Shown one piece after another: positions 27,216 through 36,444 of a stretch of DNA of 55,996 bases. The notes under the pieces were generated by a model. It saw nothing but the letters and a program-made list of their open reading frames with translations, was not told the origin of the DNA and did no database searches. Both the position numbers and the translations under genes were made by a program. Numbering within the stretch: position 1 is the first letter of the stretch; every line of letters begins with the position of its first letter. The DNA is taken from contig JALHFX010000026.1 in the NCBI GenBank assembly GCA_022837595.1, positions 1 to 55,996 of the forward strand. The letters run 5' to 3'. Source of the stretch: Propionibacterium sp. GTDB taxonomy: Bacteria > Actinomycetota > Actinomycetes > Propionibacteriales > Propionibacteriaceae.

Positions 27216-28334
27216 GTGGTTTCGGTGGCCAGCCGCTGGACGCGCGTCTCCGCGAAACTGCCGGTCTTCCCGTGGGATACACTGGCCGCCGCAAAGGCAA
27301 CCGCAGCTGCTCATCCTGGCGGCATCGCCGATCTTTCAATCGGTACACCTGTTGATCCGACTCCTGAAATCGTGCGTGAGGCACTCGCCGGGGCAGCCAA
27401 CGCTCACGGTTACCCCACCACTTGGGGTACGCCGGCCTTGCGCGCCGCAATCATCGAGTACCTGACCCGACGCTGGCAGGCCGAAGGTTTGGACGACCAG
27501 AACGTGCTACCGGTGATCGGCACCAAAGAATTGGTCGGTTGGCTTCCGACACAGTTAGGTTTGGGCCCGGACGATCTCGTGGTCTTCCCGACCACCGCCT
27601 ACCCGACCTATGAGGTGGGCGCACAACTCGCTGGCTGCAAGATACAACCCTGCGATGATCCGGACGAGATCGACGGCCGTGCGTCCCTCATCTGGATCAA
27701 CTATCCGGCCAACCCGCACGGTGCCCTTGCCACCGATGACCTCTTGCGTCGCTGGGTCACCGCCGCGCGCGAACACAATGCCGTGCTGGCCAGCGATGAA
27801 TGCTACGGCGAATTCGCCTGGGACGGCGAGCATGTTTCGGTTCTTCAGCCAGACATCTGCTTGGGATCGCACGACAATCTGCTGCTGGTCAGTTCGCTAT
27901 CCAAGCGGTCGAATATGGCCGGCTACCGCGCCGGCTACCTGGCTGGCGACCCTGATCTGGTCACCGAATTACTCGAGGTTCGCAAACACTCCGGCATGAT
28001 GGTCCCTGGCCCGATCCAGGCCGCTATGGTCGCCGCCTTAGGCGATCAGAACCACGTCGAGGTGCAGCGGGAACGCTATCTGCGCCGCCGCGAGGTCTTA
28101 CGCTCGGCGTTCCTCGAGGCCGGATTCAGTATCGATTATTCCGAAGGCTCGCTCTATCTGTGGGTGACTCGAGGCGAGGATTGCCGCGCTACCGTCAACT
28201 GGCTGGCCGACCGCGGCATTCTAGGCGCGCCCGGTGACTTCTACGGTGACCAGGAACACGTGCGGATCGCACTGACAGCGACCGATGAGCGGGTTCAAGC
28301 CGCGGCCGAACGCTTGACGGGCGCTGAACGCTGA
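27216..28334 (+). CDS. dapC: N-succinyldiaminopimelate aminotransferase
   Basis: PLP enzyme of the succinylase branch of lysine and meso-diaminopimelate synthesis, about 372 residues, class I/II aminotransferase fold. ADLSIGTPVDPTP and HGYPTTWGTPALRAA form the N-terminal substrate region; INYPANPHGALA and DECYGEF precede the PLP Lys at about residue 230 in SSLSKRSNMAGYRAGY. The sequence follows the actinobacterial DapC pattern. The GTG at 27216 is used; a second GTG at 27225 sits better behind AAGGGTGG and may be the true start. dapD and dapE follow within 3.1 kb. Confidence 0.92.
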   Translation: MVSVASRWTRVSAKLPVFPWDTLAAAKATAAAHPGGIADLSIGTPVDPTPEIVREALAGAANAHGYPTTWGTPALRAAIIEYLTRRWQAEGLDDQNVLPVIGTKELVGWLPTQLGLGPDDLVVFPTTAYPTYEVGAQLAGCKIQPCDDPDEIDGRASLIWINYPANPHGALATDDLLRRWVTAAREHNAVLASDECYGEFAWDGEHVSVLQPDICLGSHDNLLLVSSLSKRSNMAGYRAGYLAGDPDLVTELLEVRKHSGMMVPGPIQAAMVAALGDQNHVEVQRERYLRRREVLRSAFLEAGFSIDYSEGSLYLWVTRGEDCRATVNWLADRGILGAPGDFYGDQEHVRIALTATDERVQAAAERLTGAER

Positions 28335-28350
28335 GCAGCGCCCGTCAAGC
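28312..28350. terminator. bidirectional hairpin overlapping the dapC stop
   Basis: Perfect 15-bp inverted repeat (GCTTGACGGGCGCTG / CAGCGCCCGTCAAGC) with a 9-nt loop. The left arm lies in the last codons of dapC. It separates convergent dapC and the membrane-anchored gene. Confidence 0.85.
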
Positions 28351-28353
28351 ACC

Positions 28354-29250
28354 TCAGCGCAAGGTGAGGACGACCGGTGCTGCCGCCGGGGCCGCTGGCT
28401 GCCAGTACGTGTACTGATTGGCGGAGACCGTCCAGGACTGGTCGATTGCTTGCGCACTGATCAGTCCCGCTCTCTGCCCGCGGACAAGTGCGAGTTGGGC
28501 GATCGCCCAAGCGGTCGTGTCCGAGTCGGTTTCGACGAGCAGGCTGCCGGTTTCCGACGTGGTGACCGAGACGGTTTCGGGCCAGACGATCGCGATGAAA
28601 TCGGTGAGGAAACCGGGGTCAGCGGGGTTGTCGGCGCGGTCGATGCAACTGACAGCGCCGGGGGAGTGGCCGGTCAGAGCGCTGGCCCAAGCACGTCCTT
28701 TCGACTCGTGCTGCGCATATTTCTCCGGATGTGCGGAGCGCTGCACGGCTTGGGCGACGTCGTTGATCACCCCGGTCTCCCAGCCGTCGACTTTGACGAG
28801 GGCTTCGTAGAACCTGCCTGCCGAGTACCAGGGATCCATGATCTGTTCAACGGTTCCCCAACCTTGTGACGGACGCTGTTGGAAGAGCCCGACCGAATCG
28901 GCGTCACCGTAATCCAGATTGCGCAGGTCGGATTCCTGATAGGCCGTCACCAGCGCGATCGTCGCGGCCCGGGCCGGCAGCCCGCGCCGGATCGATTCGC
29001 CGACGATGATCGAGGCATTGACCGACTGTTCCCAGGTCAACGTGCTCGAGACGTCTTCGACAGTTACCAAGCAACCCTGCGGCACCATAGGTTCCACCAG
29101 ATCTTCAGAAAAATACCGCGCGATGAACGTGACCAGTGTGGCGATCACCACAGCCAATACGGCGATGACTGCCACCGCGAATACCGAAGCGGCCTTCGCG
29201 CAGCCACCGCGCTTCGGGGCAGCAGCTGGCGGCCGATAGGCGCGAGGCAT
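28354..29250 (-). CDS. membrane-anchored actinobacterial protein of unknown function (lysozyme-fold-like)
   Basis: 298 residues. A Pro/Ala-rich cytosolic tail, then one hydrophobic helix (about 19-45, AASVFAVAVIAVLAVVIATLVTFIA), then an extracellular domain. That domain has ATIALVTAYQESDLRNLDYGDADSVGLFQQRPSQGWGT, in which the Glu after Q and the SVGLFQQR segment recall transglycosylase-like (goose-lysozyme/SLT) folds. Homologues in actinobacteria are annotated hypothetical. Its ATG lies two bases after the dapD stop, so it is translationally coupled to dapD. A cell-wall hydrolase role is plausible but unproven. Confidence 0.7.
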   Translation of the reverse strand: MPRAYRPPAAAPKRGGCAKAASVFAVAVIAVLAVVIATLVTFIARYFSEDLVEPMVPQGCLVTVEDVSSTLTWEQSVNASIIVGESIRRGLPARAATIALVTAYQESDLRNLDYGDADSVGLFQQRPSQGWGTVEQIMDPWYSAGRFYEALVKVDGWETGVINDVAQAVQRSAHPEKYAQHESKGRAWASALTGHSPGAVSCIDRADNPADPGFLTDFIAIVWPETVSVTTSETGSLLVETDSDTTAWAIAQLALVRGQRAGLISAQAIDQSWTVSANQYTYWQPAAPAAAPVVLTLR

Positions 29251-29252
29251 CG

Positions 29253-30224
29253 TCAGTTACTGTGCAGAGCCGCGTTCAGATTGATGCGTTGACCCGCCCG
29301 TGGTTTGACTACGACGGCGCCGCTTTGTGAATCGCGAAGGAAGAGGAGGTCGTTGGTTCCGCTGAGCTCGCGCGCCTTGACGACGTCCCCCGAAGGCAGA
29401 AGAACCTTGGTGCCTGCGGTCACATACAGACCTGCCTCGACAACGCAGTTATCGCCCAACGAGATACCCAGTCCGGACTCGGCGCCCAACAAGCAGCCAC
29501 TCCCGATCGTGATCATCTCTTGGCCGCCGCCCGAAAGCGTGCCCATGACCGAGGCACCCCCACCGAGATCGGAACCGTCGCCGACGATGACCCCCTGGCT
29601 GATGCGTCCTTCGACCATCGATGCGCCAAGGGTGCCGGCATTGAAGTTCACGAAACCTTCGTGCATCACGGTGGTTCCCTCAGCCAGGTGAGCACCAAGC
29701 CGCACGCGCGCGCCGTCCGCGACCCGCACGCCACTGGGGATCACGTAGTCAAGCATCCGCGGGAATTTGTCGACCGATAGCACCGTCACACCGCCACGGT
29801 GCCCGACCAGATCGGCGCGGATCTGGTCGAATGTTGGTGCATGGCACGGGCCGACGGTCGTCCAGACCACGTTCGGTAGTACGCCGAAGATCCCGTCGGT
29901 GTTGATGCTGCGTGGCTTGCGCAGGCGATGACTGAGCAGGTGCAGACGCAGATAGGCGTCCTCGGTACTGGCGGGCGGCACGTCCAACTCGATGACGGTG
30001 AGAACGATCTCGGTGAGTATCTGACGGGTATCGCTATGGATTCGGTGCGCCCGCAACGACATTGGTGCCTGCGAATCTGTGTCTGGTTCGCCGATCTTCG
30101 GTTCCGGGTACCAGGCGTCCAAGACCTGCCCGGAGGAGTGGACGCTTCGTAAGCCCCAACCCCAGGCTTTCAGGCCGAGAGCTGTCGTGGGGTCAAAAAC
30201 ACTGGACTCGTCATGCTCGGTCAT
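29253..30224 (-). CDS. dapD: 2,3,4,5-tetrahydropyridine-2,6-dicarboxylate N-succinyltransferase
   Basis: Succinyl-CoA-dependent acylation of tetrahydrodipicolinate, the step before DapC. About 323 residues, in the longer actinobacterial DapD family. The C-terminal half has the left-handed beta-helix hexapeptide pattern (GVRVADGARVRLGAHLAEGTTVMHEGFVNFNAGTLG, ISQGVIVGDGSDLGGGASVMG). I place the start at the ATG at 30224; a TTG upstream extends the frame without family sequence. No clear ribosome site. It is divergent from dapE with a 146-bp gap. Confidence 0.92.
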   Translation of the reverse strand: MTEHDESSVFDPTTALGLKAWGWGLRSVHSSGQVLDAWYPEPKIGEPDTDSQAPMSLRAHRIHSDTRQILTEIVLTVIELDVPPASTEDAYLRLHLLSHRLRKPRSINTDGIFGVLPNVVWTTVGPCHAPTFDQIRADLVGHRGGVTVLSVDKFPRMLDYVIPSGVRVADGARVRLGAHLAEGTTVMHEGFVNFNAGTLGASMVEGRISQGVIVGDGSDLGGGASVMGTLSGGGQEMITIGSGCLLGAESGLGISLGDNCVVEAGLYVTAGTKVLLPSGDVVKARELSGTNDLLFLRDSQSGAVVVKPRAGQRINLNAALHSN

Positions 30225-30370
30225 GTACGCAACTCTAATGGTCACGACAGACAAAGCGATTCACCGACAGTTGCTGACGATGAATCAGCCGGGCCCGGGA
30301 GGTTGCCTAATCGTCGGTCTTCTCGTCCCGGTGCAGAACCTGAAGGCAGGCTCCAAATAGGCTTGCAATC

Positions 30371-31438
30371 ATGTCACTACCCAACGACGAGCTACTGCAG
30401 CTGTTTCGAGCGATCGTCGACATTGAATCGGTTAGCCGCAACGAACGCGAATTGGCGGATGCGGTCGAGGCGACCCTGCGCGGTTGTGCGCATCTCGAAC
30501 TCCTGCGCGATGGCGACGCACTCATGGCCCGAACAAACCTTGGACGGGCGGAGCGTGTGATCATCGCGGGGCATCTCGACACGGTTCCGGTTGATTCGAA
30601 CCTGCCTTCGACGATCTCCGGCAGCGGTGACCAGGTCATCGTCTATGGCCGAGGCACCTGCGATATGAAGGGGGGTATCGCTGTCATGGTTTGGCTTGCT
30701 CAGCGACTGAGCGAACCGAATCGCGATGTCACCTGGGTCTTCTACGACTGCGAGGAGATCGAAAACTCCGCGAACGGCCTCGGACGGCTGGTTGCCCGCC
30801 ACCCGGACTGGCTGAAAGCCGACCTTGCGGTGCTGATGGAGCCCACCGGCGCGCAGATCGAAGGCGGCTGTCAGGGCACTATGCGCTTCGATATCACCAC
30901 CACCGGAGTGGCGGCCCATAGCGCTCGCAGTTGGCTTGGACATAACGCTATCCACGACATTGCCGACGTGCTGGAGCGTGCTCGCAGCTTCGATGCCCGC
31001 CAGATCGAGGTCGATGGCCTTGTCTACCATGAGGGTCTCAACGCCACGCTGATCAGCGGGGGACTGGCGTCCAATGTGGTGCCGCCCAGTTGCACCGTAC
31101 AGATCAACTATCGTTTCGCGCCCGACAAATCGGGGGAGCAAGCTCTCGCCCTGATGAACGAGTTCTTCGACGAGTGGACGCTGGAACTACGTGACCTATC
31201 ACCGGGTGCGCGTCCGGGTCTGGACCAGCCTGCTGTCGCGGCGTTCGTCTCGGCAGTCGGAGGGCAACCGCGTCCGAAGTACGGCTGGACAGATGTTGCC
31301 AGATTCACGTCGCTCGGTATGCCCGCGGTCAACTTCGGGCCGGCTGATGCAGGCAAGGCCCATGCCGTGGACGAGCAATGTCCGCTGGCCGACCTCGAAG
31401 CCTGCCTGAATGCCCTGCAGCGATGGTTGACCGAATAG
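30371..31438 (+). CDS. dapE: succinyl-diaminopimelate desuccinylase
   Basis: M20-family zinc amidohydrolase that releases succinate to give LL-diaminopimelate. 355 residues. AGHLDTVPV (His68, Asp70), RGTCDMKGG (Asp98), DCEEIENS (Glu128/129) and MEPTG (Glu157) are the standard metal and catalytic residues; the lid domain has GVAAHSARSWLGHNAIH. Divergent from dapD, so the shared 146-bp region probably holds both promoters. Confidence 0.94.
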   Translation: MSLPNDELLQLFRAIVDIESVSRNERELADAVEATLRGCAHLELLRDGDALMARTNLGRAERVIIAGHLDTVPVDSNLPSTISGSGDQVIVYGRGTCDMKGGIAVMVWLAQRLSEPNRDVTWVFYDCEEIENSANGLGRLVARHPDWLKADLAVLMEPTGAQIEGGCQGTMRFDITTTGVAAHSARSWLGHNAIHDIADVLERARSFDARQIEVDGLVYHEGLNATLISGGLASNVVPPSCTVQINYRFAPDKSGEQALALMNEFFDEWTLELRDLSPGARPGLDQPAVAAFVSAVGGQPRPKYGWTDVARFTSLGMPAVNFGPADAGKAHAVDEQCPLADLEACLNALQRWLTE

Positions 31439-31503
31439 CCGGTGCGAGGGCCCCAAGCACTACGGGCCATCGGGACCTGGGCCGGTGTGACAGCATGTGA
31501 GCT

Positions 31504-31839
31504 ATGGGTTGGTTCTTCGCCGCATTGATGGTCGTTATCGTCGGGTTCGTCTTCTTCGTTGCGGCGGGCCGTGGCGGTGAGATGGCCCCGCAGATCGATG
31601 ACCGTCCGGTGCCTCGACTGCCTGCTGTCGACCAGCCCCTGACATCGTCCGATATCGACCAGCTGAGTTTCGCGGTGGTCACTCGCGGCTATTCGATGCA
31701 GCAGGTGGACGGCGTCCTCGACCGAATATCAGCTCAGCTGGCTGGGCAACGCTGCGCGGAAGATACGACCAGTAGTGGTTCTCCGATCAGCCCCGATCGC
31801 CTCGGACAGGTACCTAACGGCTGGCCGACGAAGCTCTAA
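31504..31839 (+). CDS. small membrane protein with DivIVA-like motif
   Basis: 111 residues: one N-terminal helix (FFAALMVVIVGFVFFVAAG) followed by the short motif FAVVTRGYSMQQVDGVLDRISAQL, the hallmark of actinobacterial DivIVA-domain mini-proteins. A protein of this type sits between the dapE/folP region and glgA in mycobacteria (from memory). Likely peripheral to polar growth or cell-division machinery, but no function is demonstrated for these short members. The ATG follows dapE by 65 bp. Confidence 0.75.
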   Translation: MGWFFAALMVVIVGFVFFVAAGRGGEMAPQIDDRPVPRLPAVDQPLTSSDIDQLSFAVVTRGYSMQQVDGVLDRISAQLAGQRCAEDTTSSGSPISPDRLGQVPNGWPTKL

Positions 31840-31912
31840 GACGGCCCGCGGTTTCCTGGGATGCGGAATAATGGAAAGCGTAGTTCGTCCGGCGAACAGA
31901 AATGAGGGAGCA

Positions 31913-32080
31913 ATGGCAGCGATGAAACCGCGTACGGGTGACGGTCCGATGGAAGTCGCCAAAGAGGGCCGTGGCATCGTGATGCGAGTTCCAGTAGATG
32001 GCGGTGGTCGCTTAGTTGTCGAGTTGAACGCTGAGGAGGCTTCCTCGCTATTCGAATGCCTCAAGAAGGTTGTCGGCTGA
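31913..32080 (+). CDS. DUF3117 family small protein
   Basis: 55 residues: MAAMKPRTGDGPMEVAKEG at the start and a conserved end with LNAEEASSLFECLKKVVG. This tiny family is almost universal in Actinobacteria and normally lies next to the glycogen synthase gene, as here. GAGGGA is five bases before the ATG, which fixes the start; the longer open frame upstream lacks family sequence. Function unknown. Confidence 0.88.
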   Translation: MAAMKPRTGDGPMEVAKEGRGIVMRVPVDGGGRLVVELNAEEASSLFECLKKVVG

Positions 32081-32110
32081 GAACTGACTGCTGCAATTCG
32101 CCAGTCCTTT

Positions 32111-32157
32111 GAAGTCGGCTGGGAACAGACTCTAATGTCTTATCCCCAGCCGACTTC
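32111..32157. terminator. bidirectional hairpin between the DUF3117 gene and glgM
   Basis: Perfect 13-bp inverted repeat (GAAGTCGGCTGGG / CCCAGCCGACTTC), 21-nt AT-rich loop, followed by TCATTTTCT on the plus strand. Located between convergent genes. Confidence 0.85.
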
Positions 32158-32181
32158 TCATTTTCTACAGGTACTCAGCTC

Positions 32182-33375
32182 TCAGCCCTTGGCCGCCTCA
32201 TGATGAGCGATCGCAGCTTTGTAGACCTCGACCGTCTCTTGGGCGATCTTCTCCCAGCTGAACTCGTCGATACAGCGCTGACGTCCGGCAAGACCCATCT
32301 CGCGAGCACGCGCCCGATCCCGGGTGATCTCGTTGAGCTTGGCAGCAAACTCCGCCTCGAACGCCTCGATATACGCGGCGTCGTCAGCCTTGGACGGGTC
32401 ATAGGGCACCAACAGTCCGGTCTCGCCGTTGACAACGACCTCGGGGATACCGCCGACTGCTGAAGCGACCACCGGGATCTCACAGGCCATCGCTTCGAGG
32501 TTCACGATGCCCAGCGGTTCATAGATGGACGGGCAGGCGAAGACCGTCGAATGGGTGAGCACCTGGCGCACCGAGGCGCGCGGCAGCATCTCTTGAACCC
32601 AAATGACACCGCTGCGCGTGGCATTCAGCTCGGCGAACGCCTTATCGAATTCAGCCGCGATCTCCGGAGTGTCCGGTGCACCAGCCAGCAATAGCACCTG
32701 GGTATCAGGATCGAGGAGCTTGGCAGCCCGCACCAGATGTACGAGGCCTTTCTGACGGGTGATGCGTCCGACGAAGGTAACAATCGGCTTGTCGAGATCG
32801 ACGCCCAGGCTCTTGATGACGTCGGTATTGGGATCCGGCTTGAATTCCTCGGGATCGATTCCGTTCTTGACCACATGAATTCGTTCGCGCTCCACGAACG
32901 GATAAGCGTTCTGAATGTTCTCGATCATGGCGGCTGAAACCGCGATCACTGCGTCCGCATTCGCGTACGCGGTCTTCTCGATCCAGCTGGAGACCCGGTA
33001 GCCGCCGGCGAGTTGCTCGACCTTCCAAGGGCGGTCCGGCTCCAGCGAGTGGGCCGTGACCACAGTCGGAATGTCCTGGAAGAGGCCTGCGATGATGCCG
33101 GCGAACTGCGCATACCAGGTATGTGCATGGACGACATCGACCTCGGGGACAGCTGCAGCCATGGCTACGTCTGCACCGAGAGTCCGGATGGCGCCGTTGG
33201 CGCCCTCAGGGTAGTCCTCGGCATGAGCAGTGGCGCCTTCGCGAGGCTCGCCCATGCACTGGACATCGACGCTGTCACAGAATTTGCGTAGCTGGGGGAC
33301 CAGCTGACCCACATGTACGCCAGCGCCGCCGTAGATGTAAGGGGGATATTCCCGAGTAAGTATCGAAACGCGCAT
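32182..33375 (-). CDS. glgM: GT4 glycogen synthase / alpha-maltose-1-phosphate synthase
   Basis: 397 residues, GT-B fold, family GT4. VSILTREYPPYIYGGAGVHVGQL at the N-terminus and the C-terminal donor site SIYEPLGIVNLEAMACEIPVVASAVGGIPEVV are typical of the actinobacterial GlgA/GlgM group, not of the GT5 bacterial glycogen synthase. In mycobacteria this enzyme makes maltose-1-phosphate from ADP-glucose and glucose-1-phosphate for GlgE-dependent alpha-glucan. Divergent from glgC, sharing a 152-bp promoter region, which fits a common role in using ADP-glucose. Confidence 0.9.
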   Translation of the reverse strand: MRVSILTREYPPYIYGGAGVHVGQLVPQLRKFCDSVDVQCMGEPREGATAHAEDYPEGANGAIRTLGADVAMAAAVPEVDVVHAHTWYAQFAGIIAGLFQDIPTVVTAHSLEPDRPWKVEQLAGGYRVSSWIEKTAYANADAVIAVSAAMIENIQNAYPFVERERIHVVKNGIDPEEFKPDPNTDVIKSLGVDLDKPIVTFVGRITRQKGLVHLVRAAKLLDPDTQVLLLAGAPDTPEIAAEFDKAFAELNATRSGVIWVQEMLPRASVRQVLTHSTVFACPSIYEPLGIVNLEAMACEIPVVASAVGGIPEVVVNGETGLLVPYDPSKADDAAYIEAFEAEFAAKLNEITRDRARAREMGLAGRQRCIDEFSWEKIAQETVEVYKAAIAHHEAAKG

Positions 33376-33527
33376 GCCCTGATCGTGTCACATTGATTGG
33401 CTCAGGTCACCCGTGATGATGAAAAAGACTGTCACTGCAGGAGTCTTCTTCGGTGCTCAGGGCTAGTTAACTGAGAGAATTCGCGAAATCGGTTGCCAAG
33501 CCCGGCTGTAGACCCTAAGTTCATCTC

Positions 33528-34751
33528 ATGGTACAACCCAAAGTCCTCTCAATCGTCCTCGCCGGTGGTGAGGGCAAGCGGCTCATGCCCCTCACAGCTG
33601 ATCGGGCAAAACCAGCCGTCCCATTCGGCGCAACCTATCGTCTGATCGATTTTGCACTGTCCAACATGGTGAACTCCGGGTTTATGAAGGTGGCAGTACT
33701 GACCCAGTACAAGTCGCACTCTCTGGACCGTCACATCACCGTGACTTGGCGTTTGTCGAGCATGCTCGGCAACTACATCACCCCGGTCCCGGCACAGCAG
33801 CGTCGTGGGCCGCATTGGTACCAGGGCAGCGCAGACGCCATCTACCAGTCGATGAACCTCATCAACGATGAGGATCCTGACTACGTGATCGTCTTCGGTG
33901 CGGACAACATCTATCGCATGGACGTTGCGGCGATGCTCCACGCCCATATCGATTCCGGGCTGCCCGCCTCTGTCGCGGCTATCCGGGTGCCGCGCGCGGA
34001 GGCTTCCGCTTTTGGCATCATCGATTCTGGTCCTGACCGGGTCATCAACCGTTTCTTGGAAAAGCCGAGTGATCCGCCTGGGCTCGCTGACGCGCCGGAC
34101 ATGTCGTTCGCTTCGATGGGCAACTACATCTTCAGCCGCAAGGAGTTCGTGGAGCGGCTGAACGTCGACGGCCAGAACAAGGATTCCAAGCACGATATGG
34201 GCGGCGACATCATTCCATCGTTCGTGGAGTCCCGCGAATGCTCGGTTTACGACTTCACTGAGAATGACGTGCCGGGTTCGACCGAAGTTGATCGCAACTA
34301 CTGGCGTGATGTGGGCACCATTGACGCGTTCTACGACGCGCACATGGATCTGGTCTCGGTCACGCCCGAGTTCAACCTCTACAACCAGGAATGGCCGATC
34401 TGGACGCAACAGGCCCAGTTGCCTGGCGCGAAGTTCACTCTTCACGGCACCGCCGAAAGTTCGATCGTCACCAACGGTTGCATTATCTCCGGCGGTGAAG
34501 TCGATCATTCGATCCTCAGCCCGGGTGTACGTATCGACAATCATTCCTCGGTCGATGGTTGTGTGATCATGCACAACGCTCGTGTCGGCCGCAACTGCAC
34601 GCTGCGCAATGTGATTCTCGACAAGAACGTCGTTGTTCCCGACGGCGTGGAGATCGGTGTCGATCACGAAGCGGACAAGGCGCGCGGCTTCACGGTATCC
34701 GACAATGGTGTCACCGTCGTCCCGAAGAATATTCAGGTCACCGCGATCTAG
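33528..34751 (+). CDS. glgC: glucose-1-phosphate adenylyltransferase
   Basis: Makes ADP-glucose, the donor for GlgM next door. 407 residues. LSIVLAGGEGKRLMPLTADRAKPAVPFGA is the nucleotide-binding start; YQGSADAIYQSMNLI, VFGADNIYRMD and FLEKPSDPP are sugar-nucleotide motifs. The C-terminal left-handed beta-helix (about 290-400) would bind allosteric effectors. Start ATG at 33528. A 16-bp perfect hairpin follows. Confidence 0.96.
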   Translation: MVQPKVLSIVLAGGEGKRLMPLTADRAKPAVPFGATYRLIDFALSNMVNSGFMKVAVLTQYKSHSLDRHITVTWRLSSMLGNYITPVPAQQRRGPHWYQGSADAIYQSMNLINDEDPDYVIVFGADNIYRMDVAAMLHAHIDSGLPASVAAIRVPRAEASAFGIIDSGPDRVINRFLEKPSDPPGLADAPDMSFASMGNYIFSRKEFVERLNVDGQNKDSKHDMGGDIIPSFVESRECSVYDFTENDVPGSTEVDRNYWRDVGTIDAFYDAHMDLVSVTPEFNLYNQEWPIWTQQAQLPGAKFTLHGTAESSIVTNGCIISGGEVDHSILSPGVRIDNHSSVDGCVIMHNARVGRNCTLRNVILDKNVVVPDGVEIGVDHEADKARGFTVSDNGVTVVPKNIQVTAI

Positions 34752-34773
34752 GCTTCGACCATAAGGACGCAAA

Positions 34774-34812
34774 CGAAGGCGCCGATCCCAGCAATCGGGA
34801 TCGGCGCCTTCG
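34774..34812. terminator. bidirectional hairpin between glgC and the methyltransferase gene
   Basis: Perfect 16-bp inverted repeat (CGAAGGCGCCGATCCC / GGGATCGGCGCCTTCG), 7-nt loop, followed by an AT-rich TGATTCCTATTT. Placed 22 bp after glgC. Confidence 0.9.
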
Positions 34813-34844
34813 TGATTCCTATTTCTGATTGGGGAGCGTAGGGG

Positions 34845-35486
34845 TCAGTTCTTGATCGCAGCGACTAGGCCTTCTCCGAGCGGCAGCATCAAAGATGTGA
34901 ACGCTTCCGACTCCTTCACGGCGGTCAGTGCTTCACGGACTATCACTGTCTCGTCGGAATCATCGGAGGGATCGGCGACCAGCCCCTGCCAGAGGGCATC
35001 GTTGATCAAGGCAACGCCTCCAACGCGCAGTAGACGCTCTGCCTGGGCCACGTACTCTACGTATTCCAGCTTGTCGGCATTGATTAGGACGAGATCGTAG
35101 GCGGCGTCGCGCAGATTATTCAGCACATCAAGTGGGCGCCCGCCAATCAACCGGAAACGCTGCGAGGGGATCTGGTGATCCCGGAAGGCCTGTTTAGCGT
35201 CGAGCTGCCAGTCGACCTCGGAATCGATACTGGTCAGCACTCCTTTGGGATTCATACCTTCGAAGAGCGCCAACCCGCTGGTGCCAGTGCCGGTGCCGAT
35301 CTCCACGACGGCTGTCGCATCGAGTATGCGGGCCAAGAAGGTCAGCGCGGTAGTAATTCCATTGGACGGGGCGGGTGCGTCAGCCGCAATAGCATTTCGC
35401 CTGGCGGTCCTGACCTGTTCGGGCGCCGGAACGAAGTCTTCGGCGAAGGCAACCGAACGCGGGTCGAGTACAAAATTCTCACTCAC
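34845..35486 (-). CDS. O-methyltransferase family 3 (Rv1220c-like)
   Basis: SAM-dependent methyltransferase, about 213 residues. AVVEIGTGTGTSGLALFEG is the SAM-binding motif I, VLTSIDSEVDWQLDAKQAF motif II, and AYDLVLINADKLEYVEYV motif III of the catechol/caffeoyl-CoA-type family. The protein resembles mycobacterial Rv1220c, which also lies downstream of glgC. I take the GTG at 35486 because it leaves a 67-bp promoter region against divergent dapA; an ATG at 35531 would leave 22 bp. Substrate unknown. Confidence 0.85.
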   Translation of the reverse strand: MSENFVLDPRSVAFAEDFVPAPEQVRTARRNAIAADAPAPSNGITTALTFLARILDATAVVEIGTGTGTSGLALFEGMNPKGVLTSIDSEVDWQLDAKQAFRDHQIPSQRFRLIGGRPLDVLNNLRDAAYDLVLINADKLEYVEYVAQAERLLRVGGVALINDALWQGLVADPSDDSDETVIVREALTAVKESEAFTSLMLPLGEGLVAAIKN

Positions 35487-35553
35487 GACCGCCAGCCTAC
35501 TTGCTGCGCCGCCCGAAAACCTGTCAACCATCCGGCACGTCTATCATGGTGCC

Positions 35554-36435
35554 ATGACTGAACCAGTGTTTGGCCGACTCGCGACAGCTATGGTGACCCC
35601 TTTCAATGCCGAAGGAGCGGTGGATCTGGCTAAGTGCCAGGAGTTGGCTACCCGGTTGGTGGACGAACAACGCAACGACATCGTGCTAGTCAACGGCACT
35701 ACGGGCGAAGCGCCGACCACGACAGATGTGGAGAAGGCCCAGATCGTCGCTGCAGTGGCGGAGGCAGTCGGGGATCGTGCCGCGGTGATCGCGGGGATCG
35801 GCACCAACGACACGGCCCACTCGATCGAGCTGTGTCGCCAGGCTGCGTCTGCCGGAGCCGACGGGCTCTTGGCTGTCACCCCCTACTACTCGCTTCCCCC
35901 GCAGGATGCGATTATCGCGCACTTCGAGACCTTGGCGAGTGTGACCGATCTTCCGATGATGCTCTATGACATTCCGCATCGGACAGGTCGTCCGATCGAA
36001 ACGGACTCGCTGGTTCAGCTGGCCAAGCATCCGAACATCGTCGCCGTCAAAGATGCCAAGACAGACATCGCGGGCTCAGCCCAGGTGCTCGCAGCCACCG
36101 ATCTCGAGTACTTCGCCGGTGACGATGCCAAGCTGCTGCCGCTACTGGCAATCGGCGGTATCGGCGTGGTCGGTACCTCCACAGTTTTCACCGGGCGCCG
36201 CACCGCGGAGTTGATCGATGCCTGGTTGGCCGGCGATCAAGCGGAGGCACTGCGGATCTACCGAGAGCTCCTGCCCGTTTACACAGGTGTCTTCGCTACG
36301 CAGGGCGTCATGATGGTGAAGGCCGGGTTAGCTCATCAAGGCTTCGACGCAGGTAGCGTGCGCCGGCCACTTCTGCCCGCGTCCGAGACTCAGGCCGCGC
36401 GGTTCGCAGCAATCCTGGATGGCACCAACCTCTAG
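35554..36435 (+). CDS. dapA: 4-hydroxy-tetrahydrodipicolinate synthase
   Basis: First committed step of diaminopimelate/lysine synthesis from aspartate semialdehyde and pyruvate. 293 residues, TIM-barrel Schiff-base aldolase. VNGTTGEAPT (Thr49/Thr50), YDIPHRTGR with catalytic Tyr138, and AVKDAK with the Schiff-base Lys166 are all present. The ATG at 35554 is preferred; the frame is open upstream into the divergent methyltransferase but lacks family sequence. tatB starts nine bases after the stop, so the pair is likely co-transcribed. Confidence 0.94.
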   Translation: MTEPVFGRLATAMVTPFNAEGAVDLAKCQELATRLVDEQRNDIVLVNGTTGEAPTTTDVEKAQIVAAVAEAVGDRAAVIAGIGTNDTAHSIELCRQAASAGADGLLAVTPYYSLPPQDAIIAHFETLASVTDLPMMLYDIPHRTGRPIETDSLVQLAKHPNIVAVKDAKTDIAGSAQVLAATDLEYFAGDDAKLLPLLAIGGIGVVGTSTVFTGRRTAELIDAWLAGDQAEALRIYRELLPVYTGVFATQGVMMVKAGLAHQGFDAGSVRRPLLPASETQAARFAAILDGTNL

Positions 36436-36444
36436 GTCTACTAG

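Noticed and set aside
33549..34772. 407-codon minus-strand frame opposite glgC
   Set aside because: Antisense shadow of a conserved gene; composition is Arg/His/Val-rich as expected from reverse-frame reading.
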